Source: Tannerellaceae bacterium
GTDB lineage: Bacteria; Bacteroidota; Bacteroidia; Bacteroidales; Tannerellaceae
Assembly (NCBI GenBank): GCA_031288175.1
Contig: JAITRW010000009.1
Coordinates: 1-49,538 of the forward strand
Direction of reading: 5' to 3'
DNA: 49,538 nucleotides
Part shown: piece by piece, positions 25,604 through 34,556 of the stretch
Position numbering within the stretch: position 1 is the first letter of the stretch
How the letters are laid out: the number at the start of each line of letters is the position of its first letter
Made by a program: the position numbers and the translations under genes
The notes under the pieces: model-generated
The model's input: only the letters and a program-made list of their open reading frames with translations
Databases searched by the model: none
Told to the model about the DNA's origin: nothing

Positions 25604-26218
25604 ATGCCGGGATTATTAGGAAAAAAAATAGGTATGACCTCCGCTTTCAATGACGAAGGGAAAAGTCTGCCTTGTACAATCATTGAAGTGGGACCCTGTG
25701 TGGTAACTCAAGTAAAAACACTTGACATAGATGGTTATCAAGCCGTGCAGTTGGGCTTTGTAGATAAAAAGGGGAAACATACTTCCCAAGCCGAACAGGG
25801 GCATTTCAACAAAGCAGGCGTCTCCCCTAAAAAACATTTGGCAGAGTTCAAAGGTTTTGATGTCGCAAAACTGGGAGAAGTCATTACCGTTGACCTCTTC
25901 CAAAACACAGGCTTCGTAGACGTGGTTGGTTTCTCCAAAGGGAAAGGTTTTCAGGGCGTCGTGAAACGACACGGATTTGGTGGCGTCGGACAAAGTACGC
26001 ATGGACAACACAATCGGTTACGCGCACCCGGTAGTATCGGTGCCTGCTCCTATCCCGCAAAAGTCTTCAAAGGAACGCGCATGGCAGGACAGATGGGTAA
26101 TGAACGGGTGACTGTCCAAAACCTCGAAGTACTGAAAGTCATTCCGGAACACAATATCTTGTTGGTGAAAGGTTCCGTCCCTGGCGCCAAAGGTGCAATC
26201 TTATTAATACAAAAGTGA
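25604..26218 (+). CDS. rplC: 50S ribosomal protein uL3
   Basis: The 204-residue protein starts [17 protein letters not shown]. The extended loop [24 protein letters not shown] reaches the peptidyl transferase centre and holds the glutamine methylated by PrmB in E. coli. Its stop shares one base with the rplD start (TGATG), a sign of translational coupling. Confidence 0.97.
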   Translation: MPGLLGKKIGMTSAFNDEGKSLPCTIIEVGPCVVTQVKTLDIDGYQAVQLGFVDKKGKHTSQAEQGHFNKAGVSPKKHLAEFKGFDVAKLGEVITVDLFQNTGFVDVVGFSKGKGFQGVVKRHGFGGVGQSTHGQHNRLRAPGSIGACSYPAKVFKGTRMAGQMGNERVTVQNLEVLKVIPEHNILLVKGSVPGAKGAILLIQK

Positions 26219-26850
26219 TGGAGTTGAATATATTCAATATTAAAGGTGAGGATACCGGACGCAAAGCGACCCTCAATGACGATATCTTCGCCATTGAACC
26301 CAATGACCACGCTATATACCTTGACGTCAGGCAACACATGGCCAATAAACGGCAAGGAACTCACAAAGCGAAAGAACGTAGCGAAGTGACAGGGAGTACG
26401 CGCAAACTTATCCGTCAAAAAGGCGGCGGCGGAGCGCGACGCGGTGATGGCAATTCTCCCCTTCTCGTCGGCGGTGGACGTATATTCGGTCCTAAACCCC
26501 GCGATTATGCTTTTAAACTGAACAAAAAAGTGAAACTCCTGGCTCGTAAATCGGCGCTGGCCTACAAAGCTAAAGAAAACGCTATCGTTGTCCTGGAAGA
26601 CTTTACCCTCGATAAACCCCGTACCAAAGATTTTATCGCCATCACGAAAAGTCTGCACCTGGAAGACAAAAAAGTCCTCGTAGTCTTCCCCGAAACTAAC
26701 AAAACAGTTTATCTGTCTGCTCGTAATTTGGAAAAAGCGAAAGTTATCGCCCTCTCTGAACTCAATACTTACAGAATCTTAAACAATACAGACCTCGTAT
26801 TGACGGAAGCCTCCCTGACCGCCATTGAGAAAATGTTCATCAAACCCTAA
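26218..26850 (+). CDS. rplD: 50S ribosomal protein uL4
   Basis: The 210-residue protein lines the exit tunnel with its loop, here [20 protein letters not shown] (about residues 63-82). In E. coli L4 represses the S10 operon; no L4-binding leader is recognisable here. The ATG at 26218 overlaps the rplC stop; a GTG three bases upstream is the less likely start. Confidence 0.96.
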   Translation: MELNIFNIKGEDTGRKATLNDDIFAIEPNDHAIYLDVRQHMANKRQGTHKAKERSEVTGSTRKLIRQKGGGGARRGDGNSPLLVGGGRIFGPKPRDYAFKLNKKVKLLARKSALAYKAKENAIVVLEDFTLDKPRTKDFIAITKSLHLEDKKVLVVFPETNKTVYLSARNLEKAKVIALSELNTYRILNNTDLVLTEASLTAIEKMFIKP

Positions 26851-26862
26851 GAAAATAAAACC

Positions 26863-27156
26863 ATGGGGATCATTATTAAACCGATCGTAACCGAAAAAAT
26901 GACGGCCGTCACCGCCAAGTTTCCCAACCGTTTTGCTTTCCGCGTCTCTCCCGATGCAAACAAACTGGAAATAAAAACAGCCGTGCAATCCATGTACAGT
27001 GTCACCGTAGAAAACGTGAACACCCTGAATTACTCTGGTAAACAAAAACGCCGCTATACCCGCGCAGGCCTGATACGGGGTAAACAAGCCGCCTTCAAAA
27101 AGGCCATCGTCACCCTAAAAGAAGGGGATACTATTGACTTCTTTAGTAATATTTGA
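26863..27156 (+). CDS. rplW: 50S ribosomal protein uL23
   Basis: The 97-residue protein at the tunnel exit starts [16 protein letters not shown] and has the conserved [17 protein letters not shown] and the loop before the KRRYTRAGL segment. It is a docking site for SRP and trigger factor. Compact spacing to rplD and rplB. Confidence 0.96.
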   Translation: MGIIIKPIVTEKMTAVTAKFPNRFAFRVSPDANKLEIKTAVQSMYSVTVENVNTLNYSGKQKRRYTRAGLIRGKQAAFKKAIVTLKEGDTIDFFSNI

Positions 27157-27161
27157 ACACA

Positions 27162-27986
27162 ATGGGAATACGTAAGCTCAAGCCCACAACACCTGGACAA
27201 AGGCACAAAATTATCGGCGACCTCAAGGAGATTTCTGCTCAACAGCCCGAAAAGTCGCTCGTCTTCGGTAAACATCGCTCCGGTGGACGTAATAATACCG
27301 GTAAAATGACTATGCGATATATCGGTGGAGGACACAAAAAGCGTTACCGTTTCATAGACTTCAAACGCAACAAAGACGGCGTCCCCGCTAAGGTGCACTC
27401 CATTGAGTACGACCCTAACCGCACATCGCGCATCGCCCTCCTGCATTATGCCGACGGTGAAAAAAGCTATATCGTCGCCCCGGCAGGGCTGACGGTGGGA
27501 CAGACCGTAGCCGCCGGAAAAGGTGTCGCTCCGGAAATAGGTAATACCCTCCCCATGGCCGATATTCCCGTTGGTACCGTCATCCACAACATTGAGTTAC
27601 GACCCGGACAAGGTGCCAAAATGGTTCGCTCCGCCGGTGTCTTTGCTCAATTGACCTCAAAAGAAGGTATTTATGCCATCGTCAAAATGCCCTCCGGCGA
27701 AACGCGTAAAATCCTCGCCGCTTGTAAAGCAACTATAGGTAGTGTGGGTAACTCTGACCACGCCCTGGAAAAATCCGGAAAAGCCGGACGTTCGCGCTGG
27801 CTAGGGAGGCGGCCTCATAACAGGGGCGTTGTAATGAACCCCGTAGACCATCCCATGGGTGGTGGGGAAGGACGTGCCTCCGGTGGACATCCCAGATCCC
27901 GTAAAGGGTTGTACGCGAAAGGATTGAAAACGAGGGCGCCTAAAAAGCAATCCTCTAAGTATATCATCGAAAGGAAAAAGAAATAA
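27162..27986 (+). CDS. rplB: 50S ribosomal protein uL2
   Basis: The 274-residue protein starts [17 protein letters not shown] and contains [13 protein letters not shown] near residue 226, with the histidine needed for peptidyl transferase assembly. The ATG at 27162 is chosen; an in-frame TTG overlapping the rplW stop would add three residues. Confidence 0.97.
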   Translation: MGIRKLKPTTPGQRHKIIGDLKEISAQQPEKSLVFGKHRSGGRNNTGKMTMRYIGGGHKKRYRFIDFKRNKDGVPAKVHSIEYDPNRTSRIALLHYADGEKSYIVAPAGLTVGQTVAAGKGVAPEIGNTLPMADIPVGTVIHNIELRPGQGAKMVRSAGVFAQLTSKEGIYAIVKMPSGETRKILAACKATIGSVGNSDHALEKSGKAGRSRWLGRRPHNRGVVMNPVDHPMGGGEGRASGGHPRSRKGLYAKGLKTRAPKKQSSKYIIERKKK

Positions 27987-28004
27987 TCCGATAACTATAA
28001 GTCT

Positions 28005-28274
28005 ATGAGCCGGTCGCTGAAAAAAGGGCCCTATATCAACGTGAAGCTTGAAAAGAAAGTCTTGACGATGAATGAAGCGGGCAAGAAAACTGTCGTCAAA
28101 ACTTGGGCGCGTGCCTCTATGATCTCCCCCGATTTTGTAGGACACACCATAGCCGTACATAATGGTAATAAATTCATCCCCGTTTTCATTACCGAAAATA
28201 TGGTAGGACACAAATTAGGTGAATTCTCCCCGACACGCACCTTCCGCGGGCATGCCGGAAATAGAAAAAAATAA
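28005..28274 (+). CDS. rpsS: 30S ribosomal protein uS19
   Basis: The 89-residue head protein starts [18 protein letters not shown] and ends with [14 protein letters not shown], both universal S19 signatures. It lies between rplB and rplV as expected. Confidence 0.97.
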   Translation: MSRSLKKGPYINVKLEKKVLTMNEAGKKTVVKTWARASMISPDFVGHTIAVHNGNKFIPVFITENMVGHKLGEFSPTRTFRGHAGNRKK

Positions 28275-28284
28275 AAAATAGACA

Positions 28285-28698
28285 ATGGGTGCAAGAAAAA
28301 AATTGGCGGCTCAGGCTCGTAAGGAAGCTAAAAAAGATTTGACCTTCGCGAAGCTACGGAATGTCCCCACCTCGCCCCGTAAAATGAGGTTGGTGACAGA
28401 TATGATTCACGGTATGGAAGTCTTCAGAGCATTGGGGGTACTGAAGTTCTCCAATAAAGAAGCTTCTTTTCGCGTGGAAAAATTGCTCCGCTCCGCTATT
28501 GCTAATTGGGAACAAAAAAATGAACGCAAAGCCGAAGCCGGACTGTTATATGTCTCCTCTGTCTTTACCGATGCGGCCTCCACTCTCTACCGTATGAGAC
28601 CCGCTCCGCGGGGACGTGGTTTTCGTATCCGTAAACGGTCGAACCACGTAACCTTATTCGTATCTGCAAAAGAAAACAACGCTAACCAAGTGAATTAA
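28285..28698 (+). CDS. rplV: 50S ribosomal protein uL22
   Basis: The 137-residue protein has an N-terminal basic extension (about 22 residues) before the conserved [18 protein letters not shown]. The tunnel hairpin region [20 protein letters not shown], where macrolide resistance changes can occur, is intact. rpsC starts at the next base after the stop. Confidence 0.96.
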   Translation: MGARKKLAAQARKEAKKDLTFAKLRNVPTSPRKMRLVTDMIHGMEVFRALGVLKFSNKEASFRVEKLLRSAIANWEQKNERKAEAGLLYVSSVFTDAASTLYRMRPAPRGRGFRIRKRSNHVTLFVSAKENNANQVN

Positions 28699-29505
28699 AT
28701 GGGACAAAAGGTAAATCCGGTGAGCAACCGACTGGGAATCATCCGTGGCTGGGATTCCAATTGGTATGGAGGTAAAAACTATGGTGATATGTTGCTCGAA
28801 GACAGCAAGATCCGTAAGTATTTAAACGCCCGCTTGGCTAAAGCCAACGTGTCCCGTATCATCATTGAACGAACGCTTAAACTGATCACTATAACCGTTT
28901 GCTCATCTAGACCCGGCCTCATTATCGGAAGAGGAGGACAGGAAGTAGAAAAACTCAAGGAAGAGCTGAAGAAAATTACCGACAAGGAAATCCAAATCAA
29001 TATCCACGAAATCAAAAGACCGGAATTGGATGCCGTCATTGTAGCAAACAATATAGCCCGTCAATTAGAAGGTAAAATCGCCTATCGGCGTGCCGTCAAA
29101 ATGGCCATCGCCTCCACTATACGCATGGGTGCGGAAGGTATTAAAATTCAGATCTCAGGGCGTTTGAACGGCGCGGAAATGGCGCGCTCCGAAATGTACA
29201 AGGAAGGACGAACCCCTCTACATACTTTTCGCGCTGATATTGACTATGCCTTAGGTGAAGCCTTAACGAAGGTGGGGCTGATCGGTGTCAAAGTTTGGAT
29301 TTGCCGTGGTGAAATATATACTAAACGGGATTTGGCACCCGCTTTCGCCTCTCAAAAAGAATTGCGCAGAGGTGACTTCTCCTCTAACTTTGGCAGAGAC
29401 CGTAATAGAGATGGTGGTGACAGAGACCGCGATCGCGACAGAGGCCGTAACCGCGATAGAGGAGGGCGTAACGGCGGCGACCGCAGAAAAAAGGGCAATC
29501 GTTAA
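28699..29505 (+). CDS. rpsC: 30S ribosomal protein uS3 with Arg/Asp-rich tail
   Basis: The 268-residue protein has the start [20 protein letters not shown], a KH RNA-binding domain with [12 protein letters not shown] (about residues 68-79) and a C-terminal S3 domain with [12 protein letters not shown]. From about residue 230 it continues with a low-complexity tail of Arg, Asp, Gly and Asn in RD and RG dipeptides, ending [11 protein letters not shown]. coli uS3 has 233 residues and a different tail. S3 lines the mRNA entry channel and has helicase activity, so a charged tail there may touch mRNA. Confidence 0.97.
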   Translation: MGQKVNPVSNRLGIIRGWDSNWYGGKNYGDMLLEDSKIRKYLNARLAKANVSRIIIERTLKLITITVCSSRPGLIIGRGGQEVEKLKEELKKITDKEIQINIHEIKRPELDAVIVANNIARQLEGKIAYRRAVKMAIASTIRMGAEGIKIQISGRLNGAEMARSEMYKEGRTPLHTFRADIDYALGEALTKVGLIGVKVWICRGEIYTKRDLAPAFASQKELRRGDFSSNFGRDRNRDGGDRDRDRDRGRNRDRGGRNGGDRRKKGNR

Positions 29506-29524
29506 TCCTTAGAAAACACAGAAA

Positions 29525-29959
29525 ATGTTACAACCTAAAAAAACCAAGTTCAGAAGGATGCAGAAAGGACGCATGAAGGGCGAAGCTCAGCGTGGTCATC
29601 AGCTCGCCTTCGGTTCTTTTGGTATTAAATCATTACAAAGTAAATGGATAACAGGACGGCAGATAGAAGCCGCTCGTATTGCCGTTACCCGACATATGCA
29701 ACGGCAAGGTCAAGTATGGGTGCGTATCTTCCCCGATAAACCGATCACCAAGAAGCCCGCCGAAGTCCGTATGGGGAAAGGGAAAGGGAACCCCGAAGGT
29801 TTTGTGGCTCCTGTGACGCCGGGACGTATCCTATTCGAAATAGAAGGCGTACCCTTTGATATGGCTAAAGAAGCCTTGCGTTTGGCAGCACAAAAGTTGT
29901 CGGTAACAACCAAGTTCGTCGTCAGGAGAGACTACGATTATCAAAATCAAAATGCTTGA
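29525..29959 (+). CDS. rplP: 50S ribosomal protein uL16
   Basis: The 144-residue protein starts [19 protein letters not shown] and has [21 protein letters not shown], the region next to the A-site tRNA elbow. It is followed by rpmC after 5 bases. Confidence 0.97.
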   Translation: MLQPKKTKFRRMQKGRMKGEAQRGHQLAFGSFGIKSLQSKWITGRQIEAARIAVTRHMQRQGQVWVRIFPDKPITKKPAEVRMGKGKGNPEGFVAPVTPGRILFEIEGVPFDMAKEALRLAAQKLSVTTKFVVRRDYDYQNQNA

Positions 29960-29964
29960 TAACC

Positions 29965-30171
29965 ATGAAAATAGCAGAAATAAGGGAACTGACTACCTCT
30001 GAACTGACAGAAAGAATTGATACGGAAGTTTCTGGCTATAACCAAAAACGCATCAATCACACTATCTCTCCCCTAACCAATTCTTCCGCAATCAAGCAGC
30101 AGCGTAGAACTATAGCTCGCATCAAAACGGAACTGCGTTCCAGAGAATTATACAACAAACAGCAAGCCTGA
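29965..30171 (+). CDS. rpmC: 50S ribosomal protein uL29
   Basis: The 68-residue two-helix protein starts [14 protein letters not shown] and has the conserved [17 protein letters not shown]. The ATG at 29965 is preferred to an in-frame TTG that overlaps the rplP stop. Its last base is the first base of rpsQ (TGATG). Confidence 0.95.
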   Translation: MKIAEIRELTTSELTERIDTEVSGYNQKRINHTISPLTNSSAIKQQRRTIARIKTELRSRELYNKQQA

Positions 30172-30428
30172 TGGAAGAAAGACATCTCAGAAAAGAAAGG
30201 ACAGGCGTCGTTACCAGCAATAAGATGGAAAAAACCATCACCGTCGCTGTCAAATGGAAGGAAAAGCATCCTATCTACGGAAAATTCATCAACAAGACAA
30301 AAAAGTACCATGCCCACGATGAAAAAAATGAATGTGGCATCGGTGATGTCGTCAAAATTATGGAAACCCGTCCCTTGAGTAAAACAAAAAGATGGAGACT
30401 GTCCCAGATAATCGAAAGAGCTAAGTGA
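30171..30428 (+). CDS. rpsQ: 30S ribosomal protein uS17
   Basis: The 85-residue OB-fold protein has [18 protein letters not shown] near the N-terminus and [18 protein letters not shown], both S17 signatures. It is coupled to rpmC by a one-base overlap. Confidence 0.96.
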   Translation: MEERHLRKERTGVVTSNKMEKTITVAVKWKEKHPIYGKFINKTKKYHAHDEKNECGIGDVVKIMETRPLSKTKRWRLSQIIERAK

Positions 30429-30429
30429 T

Positions 30430-30795
30430 ATGATACAGCAAGAGTCCAGGTTGGTGGTCGCCGACAACAGTGGTGCCAGAGAAGTTTTGTGTATCCGGGT
30501 TCTAGGCGGAACGAGAAGGCGTTATGCCTCAGTAGGTGACGTCATCGTCGTAGCCGTCAAAAGCGCCATCCCTTCAAGTGAAATAAAGAAAGGTTCCGTA
30601 TCGAAAGCGATTATAGTCCGCACAAAAAAAGAAATTCGACGACATGACGGTTCTTACATCCGGTTCGACGATAACGCTTGTGTCCTCTTGAACCCCGCAG
30701 GTGAAATACGGGGAAGTCGTATCTTTGGCCCAGTTGCCAGAGAGTTACGGGCTGCGAATATGAAAATCGTTTCCCTTGCTCCGGAAGTGCTTTAA
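30430..30795 (+). CDS. rplN: 50S ribosomal protein uL14
   Basis: The 121-residue protein starts [19 protein letters not shown] and ends with [21 protein letters not shown]14 forms intersubunit bridges and is where RsfS binds. It starts one base after the rpsQ stop. Confidence 0.97.
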   Translation: MIQQESRLVVADNSGAREVLCIRVLGGTRRRYASVGDVIVVAVKSAIPSSEIKKGSVSKAIIVRTKKEIRRHDGSYIRFDDNACVLLNPAGEIRGSRIFGPVARELRAANMKIVSLAPEVL

Positions 30796-30815
30796 TTCTC
30801 AAAAACATCAGGCAG

Positions 30816-31139
30816 ATGAAAAAGTTACACATTAGAAAAGGCGATGAGGTTTTCGTGAACGCCGGCGATGACAAGGGCCTGAGAGGACGTGTCTTGCAGG
30901 TCCTCTCAAAAGAAAACAGAGCTATCGTGGAAGCTATCAACATGGTAAGTAAACATACTAAGCCTAGCGCAAAGCATCCTCAAGGAGGTATAGAAAAAAA
31001 AGAAGCCCCTATCCATATATCTAATTTGAACCTGATAGACCCCAAAACAGGTAATCCGACACGGATAGGACGGAAATTAAATGAGAAAGGAAAATCAGTA
31101 CGTTTCGCCAAAAAATCCGGAGAGGAAATCAAATCATGA
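30816..31139 (+). CDS. rplX: 50S ribosomal protein uL24
   Basis: The 107-residue assembly-initiator protein has a KOW motif, [20 protein letters not shown], at its N-terminus. Its stop overlaps the rplE start by 4 bases (ATGA). Confidence 0.96.
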   Translation: MKKLHIRKGDEVFVNAGDDKGLRGRVLQVLSKENRAIVEAINMVSKHTKPSAKHPQGGIEKKEAPIHISNLNLIDPKTGNPTRIGRKLNEKGKSVRFAKKSGEEIKS

Positions 31140-31702
31140 GTACAGTAGTGGCCAACTTAAAGAAAGATTATAAAGAGAAGATTGTCCCCGCTCTCACAAA
31201 AGAGTTCGGGTACAAGTCCGTAATGCAAGTCCCCGTCCTGAAGAAAATCGTCATCAACCAAGGGTTGGGAATAGCTACCGCCGACAAAAAAATTATTGAG
31301 TTGGCTATCAACGAACTAACTACCATCACAGGACAGAAAGCCGTCTCTACGCTCTCTAAAAAGGACATCTCCAATTTCAAGGTGCGTAAGAAGATGCCCA
31401 TCGGAGTGATGGTGACTTTACGACGCGAGCTGATGTATGAATTTCTGGAAAGGCTTGTGCGTATCGCGCTTCCTCGTATCCGTGACTTCAAAGGAATAGA
31501 CAGTAAACTGGATGGAAAAGGTAACTACACACTCGGTATACAAGAGCAAATTATTTTCCCCGAAATAAATATTGATACCATCGCTCGTATATTGGGAATG
31601 AATATTACTTTTGTGACCTCTGCAAAAACAGATGAGGAAGGGTATGCTTTGCTTCGGGAGTTCGGTCTGCCTTTCAAAAATATAAGGAAAGGTCTAAAAT
31701 AA
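31136..31702 (+). CDS. rplE: 50S ribosomal protein uL5
   Basis: The 188-residue 5S rRNA-binding protein has [30 protein letters not shown] and the C-terminal [15 protein letters not shown], all standard for L5. It is coupled to rplX by the ATGA overlap. Confidence 0.97.
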   Translation: MSTVVANLKKDYKEKIVPALTKEFGYKSVMQVPVLKKIVINQGLGIATADKKIIELAINELTTITGQKAVSTLSKKDISNFKVRKKMPIGVMVTLRRELMYEFLERLVRIALPRIRDFKGIDSKLDGKGNYTLGIQEQIIFPEINIDTIARILGMNITFVTSAKTDEEGYALLREFGLPFKNIRKGLK

Positions 31703-31707
31703 ATTGT

Positions 31708-31977
31708 ATGGCTAAAGAATCTATGAAAGCCCGGGATGACAAACGGGCGAAAATGGTCGCTAAGTTCGCTGACAAACGGGCGAAACTCAAGAAAGAGGGA
31801 AATTATGAAGCGTTGCAAGCTTTACCTAAAAATGCTTCCCCCGTGCGCTTGCATAACCGTTGTAAGATAACCGGACGGCCCAAAGGGTTCATCCGGCAGT
31901 TTGGTATCTCTCGCATACAATTTCGGGAAATGGCTTCCAATGGGCTGATTCCCGGGGTTAAAAAAGCAAGTTGGTAG
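31708..31977 (+). CDS. rpsN: 30S ribosomal protein uS14, zinc-free form
   Basis: The 89-residue length and the absence of the two CxxC pairs show the long, zinc-independent S14 type. It starts [17 protein letters not shown] and contains [20 protein letters not shown] and ends PGVKKASW. A 51-base gap with a stem-loop separates it from rpsH. Confidence 0.96.
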   Translation: MAKESMKARDDKRAKMVAKFADKRAKLKKEGNYEALQALPKNASPVRLHNRCKITGRPKGFIRQFGISRIQFREMASNGLIPGVKKASW

Positions 31978-31990
31978 TACGTAGTTAAAT

Positions 31991-32014
31991 ATTGTCCCGA
32001 TAGACGGGATCAAT
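31991..32014 (+). other. Bulged stem-loop just before rpsH
   Basis: ATTGTCCCG (31991-31999) pairs with CGGGA (32005-32009) and CAAT (32011-32014) around an ATAGA loop, leaving one bulged T at 32010: nine base pairs in all. It ends 14 bases before the rpsH start and has no T-tract typical of a terminator. Spc-type operons are fed back by S8 binding to a bulged hairpin in the mRNA; this element is a candidate for that role, by inference. Confidence 0.5.
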
Positions 32015-32028
32015 TTAATACATCAAAT

Positions 32029-32424
32029 ATGACAGATCCTATTGCTGATTACCTGACGCGACTCAGAAATGCCATTAAGGCGAAGCATCGTGTGGTTGAA
32101 ATACCGGCTTCTAATCTGAAAAAGAAGATTACCGAAATTCTTTTCGAGAAAGGTTATATTCTGAATTTCAAATTTATTGATGAAGGACCCCAAGGTTCTA
32201 TTAAAATCGCTTTGAAGTACGATTACGTAAATAAAGTAAATGCCATCAAAAGATTAACGAGAGTCTCTCGACCCGGATTACGAAAATATGTCGGTTATGA
32301 AGACCTGCCGAGAGTGCTGAATGGCTTGGGTATAGCTATATTGTCAACCTCCCAAGGTGTGATGACGGACAAAGAGGCGCGTAGTTTGAAGATTGGAGGC
32401 GAGGTTTTATGTTTCATTTACTAA
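32029..32424 (+). CDS. rpsH: 30S ribosomal protein uS8
   Basis: The 131-residue central-domain protein starts MTDPIADYLTRLRNAIKAKH and ends with STSQGVMTDKEARSLKIGGEVLCF, where the STSxG loop contacts 16S rRNA. In E. coli it represses the spc operon. A bulged hairpin precedes it. Confidence 0.97.
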   Translation: MTDPIADYLTRLRNAIKAKHRVVEIPASNLKKKITEILFEKGYILNFKFIDEGPQGSIKIALKYDYVNKVNAIKRLTRVSRPGLRKYVGYEDLPRVLNGLGIAILSTSQGVMTDKEARSLKIGGEVLCFIY

Positions 32425-32431
32425 TCATCTG

Positions 32432-32437
32432 AGGAGG
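32432..32437 (+). promoter_or_regulatory. Canonical Shine-Dalgarno sequence of rplF
   Basis: AGGAGG (32432-32437) lies 8 bases before the rplF ATG at 32446, an ideal match to the 16S rRNA tail. Almost all other genes in this window lack such a site, as expected when bS21 and its neighbours cover the anti-SD sequence. Confidence 0.7.
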
Positions 32438-32445
32438 AACAAACA

Positions 32446-32997
32446 ATGTCAAGGATAGGGAAATTACCCATTCACGTACCTTCAACGGTCAAAGTTACCA
32501 TTGAGAAAAACCTCGTCAAGGTAAAAGGTCCCAAAGGAGAACTATCACAGGTGGTGCATCCTCATATCAATGTCGTATTCGAAAATGATACGATTGAACT
32601 GAAAAGGCCTGACGACGAACGGCAGCATCGGGCACTCCATGGCTTATATCGTGCATTAGTGAACAACATGGTTATCGGCGTAGCCGAAGGCTTCCGTAAA
32701 GAGTTAGAACTTGTTGGCGTAGGTTATCGTGTAACTAACGCAGGACAATTGTTAGACCTTTCGTTGGGTTATACTCACAATATTTACCTGTTGTTGCCTC
32801 CCGAAGTGAAAGTGGAAACAAAAACCGAAAGAAACAAGAACCCCCTTATCATCCTTGAATCTCCTGATAAACAGTTGATCGGTCAGGTTTGTGCCAAGTT
32901 GCGCTCCTTCCGTAAGCCGGAACCTTACAAAGGTAAGGGTGTCCGTTTTGTAGGTGAAATTGTACGCAGAAAATCAGGTAAATCCGCTGGTAAATAA
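32446..32997 (+). CDS. rplF: 50S ribosomal protein uL6
   Basis: The 183-residue protein starts MSRIGKLPIHVPSTVKV and has VEGPKG-type repeats (KVKGPKGELSQ) and PEPYKGKGVRFVGE at the C-terminus. It is needed late in 50S assembly. It is the only ribosomal gene here with a perfect Shine-Dalgarno sequence. Confidence 0.97.
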   Translation: MSRIGKLPIHVPSTVKVTIEKNLVKVKGPKGELSQVVHPHINVVFENDTIELKRPDDERQHRALHGLYRALVNNMVIGVAEGFRKELELVGVGYRVTNAGQLLDLSLGYTHNIYLLLPPEVKVETKTERNKNPLIILESPDKQLIGQVCAKLRSFRKPEPYKGKGVRFVGEIVRRKSGKSAGK

Positions 32998-33015
32998 TCT
33001 GTAAACGGAGAAGTT

Positions 33016-33360
33016 ATGATACAGAAAGACGCAAGGAGATTGAAGATTAAAAGAAGTATACGGGGTAAAATCTCCGGAACAACCGAACGCCCTCGCTTAA
33101 GTGTTTTTAGAAGTAACAAGCAAATTTATGCACAAGTAATTGACGACACCAAAGGGGCAACCCTGGCCGCCGCTTCTTCCTTAAAGATGGAAGAAAAGTT
33201 CCCCAAAAAAGAACAAGCCGCCAAAGTAGGTGAACTCATAGCTAAACATGCACAAGACGCAGGTATACAAACGGTTGTCTTTGATCGTAATGGATACTTA
33301 TACCATGGAAGAGTGAAAGAGTTGGCAGATGCTGCACGCAAGGGAGGGCTTAAATTTTAA
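33016..33360 (+). CDS. rplR: 50S ribosomal protein uL18
   Basis: The 114-residue 5S rRNA-binding protein has [20 protein letters not shown] and ends [20 protein letters not shown] with a final GGLKF, all L18 signatures. Confidence 0.97.
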   Translation: MIQKDARRLKIKRSIRGKISGTTERPRLSVFRSNKQIYAQVIDDTKGATLAAASSLKMEEKFPKKEQAAKVGELIAKHAQDAGIQTVVFDRNGYLYHGRVKELADAARKGGLKF

Positions 33361-33365
33361 ACAAA

Positions 33366-33893
33366 ATGAGAAATATAGGAGGTGTTTATAATAAGGTTAA
33401 GACAACCGGCGATTTAGAGTTAAAAGACAGGCTTGTTGCTATCAACCGCGTGACGAAAGTAACGAAGGGTGGGAGAACTTTTAGCTTCGCAGCCATCGTA
33501 GTAGTGGGTAATGAAGATGGTATTGTCGGGTGGGGATTAGGAAAAGCCGGTGAAGTCACCGCCGCCATCGCCAAAGGGGTGGAAGCCGCTAAGAAAAATT
33601 TGGTCAAAGTCCCTGTTTACAAAGGAACCATCCCCCACGAACAAATCGCTAAGTTTGGAGGAGCGAGAGTACTTATTCGGCCGGCAACACACGGTACGGG
33701 AGTGAAAGCAGGGGGGGCTATGCGGGCTGTCCTTGAAAGTGTGGGGATCACAGACGTGTTGGCAAAGTCGAAAGGTTCTTCCAACCCCCACAACCTGGTG
33801 AAAGCAACCCTCGTAGCCTTATGTGAATTGAGAAATCCATTGATGGTAGCTCAAAACAGAGGCGTCTCTGTAGAAAAAGTATTCAAAGGTTAA
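33366..33893 (+). CDS. rpsE: 30S ribosomal protein uS5
   Basis: The 175-residue protein has the S5 double-stranded RNA-binding segment [20 protein letters not shown] and the C-terminal [20 protein letters not shown]. The spectinomycin loop region (VTKGGR) is intact. The start [15 protein letters not shown] is slightly unusual; codons 4-6 contain AGGAGGTG, but no start codon follows it. Confidence 0.96.
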   Translation: MRNIGGVYNKVKTTGDLELKDRLVAINRVTKVTKGGRTFSFAAIVVVGNEDGIVGWGLGKAGEVTAAIAKGVEAAKKNLVKVPVYKGTIPHEQIAKFGGARVLIRPATHGTGVKAGGAMRAVLESVGITDVLAKSKGSSNPHNLVKATLVALCELRNPLMVAQNRGVSVEKVFKG

Positions 33894-33911
33894 TCGGAGT
33901 AAGGAATACCT

Positions 33912-34085
33912 ATGGCAACATTGAAAATAAAGCAAATTAAAAGTCGTATCCGTTGTCCGAAAGATCAGAAAAGGACATTGGATGCCCTGGGACTGAGAAA
34001 ATTGAACCGCGTAGTAGAACATGATGATACCCCCTCTATACGTGGTATGCTTGAAAAAGTAAAGCATCTGGTCATAGTAGAGTAA
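33912..34085 (+). CDS. rpmD: 50S ribosomal protein uL30
   Basis: A short gene of 57 residues lies between rpsE and rplO. The product starts [20 protein letters not shown] and goes on with [20 protein letters not shown], the recognisable L30 core, ending VKHLVIVE. Gene order and length fit uL30 exactly. Confidence 0.96.
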   Translation: MATLKIKQIKSRIRCPKDQKRTLDALGLRKLNRVVEHDDTPSIRGMLEKVKHLVIVE

Positions 34086-34106
34086 CACTTAGAAACAAAG
34101 ATATTC

Positions 34107-34553
34107 ATGGATTTATCAAGTTTGAAACCCGCAGAAGGATCCACCAAAACACGAAAAAGGATCGGAAGAGGTCCCGGTTCTGGATTAGGTGGTACTTCTA
34201 CAAGAGGACATAAGGGTGCCAAATCCCGGTCGGGCTATTCTCGTAAAATCGGTTTTGAAGGTGGACAGATGCCTATACAGAGGCGGTTACCGAAGTTTGG
34301 CTTCAAGAATATCCATCGCGTAGAATACAAAGCCATCAATCTTTCTATCTTACAGCAGGTGATTGACGCACAACACCTCGACAAAGTGAGTGTTGAAGAT
34401 TTGATCGCCGCAGGTTTTATTTCTAGGTCTCAATTGGTTAAGATACTCGGTAACGGAAAGCTGACTTCCAAAGTGGATGTTGAAGCTCATGCTTTCTCCA
34501 AAAGTGCGGAAGCTGCCATTCAAGCTACCGGCGGAACAGCCGTAAAGCTCTAA
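34107..34553 (+). CDS. rplO: 50S ribosomal protein uL15
   Basis: The 148-residue protein starts MDLSSLKPAEGSTKTRKRIG and has GRGPGSGLGGTSTRGHKGAK and GFEGGQMPIQRRLPKFGF, the L15 core. secY begins 3 bases after its stop, so the last ribosomal gene of this block is coupled to the translocon gene. Confidence 0.97.
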   Translation: MDLSSLKPAEGSTKTRKRIGRGPGSGLGGTSTRGHKGAKSRSGYSRKIGFEGGQMPIQRRLPKFGFKNIHRVEYKAINLSILQQVIDAQHLDKVSVEDLIAAGFISRSQLVKILGNGKLTSKVDVEAHAFSKSAEAAIQATGGTAVKL

Positions 34554-34556
34554 GTT

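Noticed and set aside
33377-33384. AGGAGGTG inside the first codons of rpsE as a possible Shine-Dalgarno site
   Set aside because: It encodes Ile-Gly-Gly-Val and no ATG, GTG or TTG lies at a suitable distance downstream in any useful frame.
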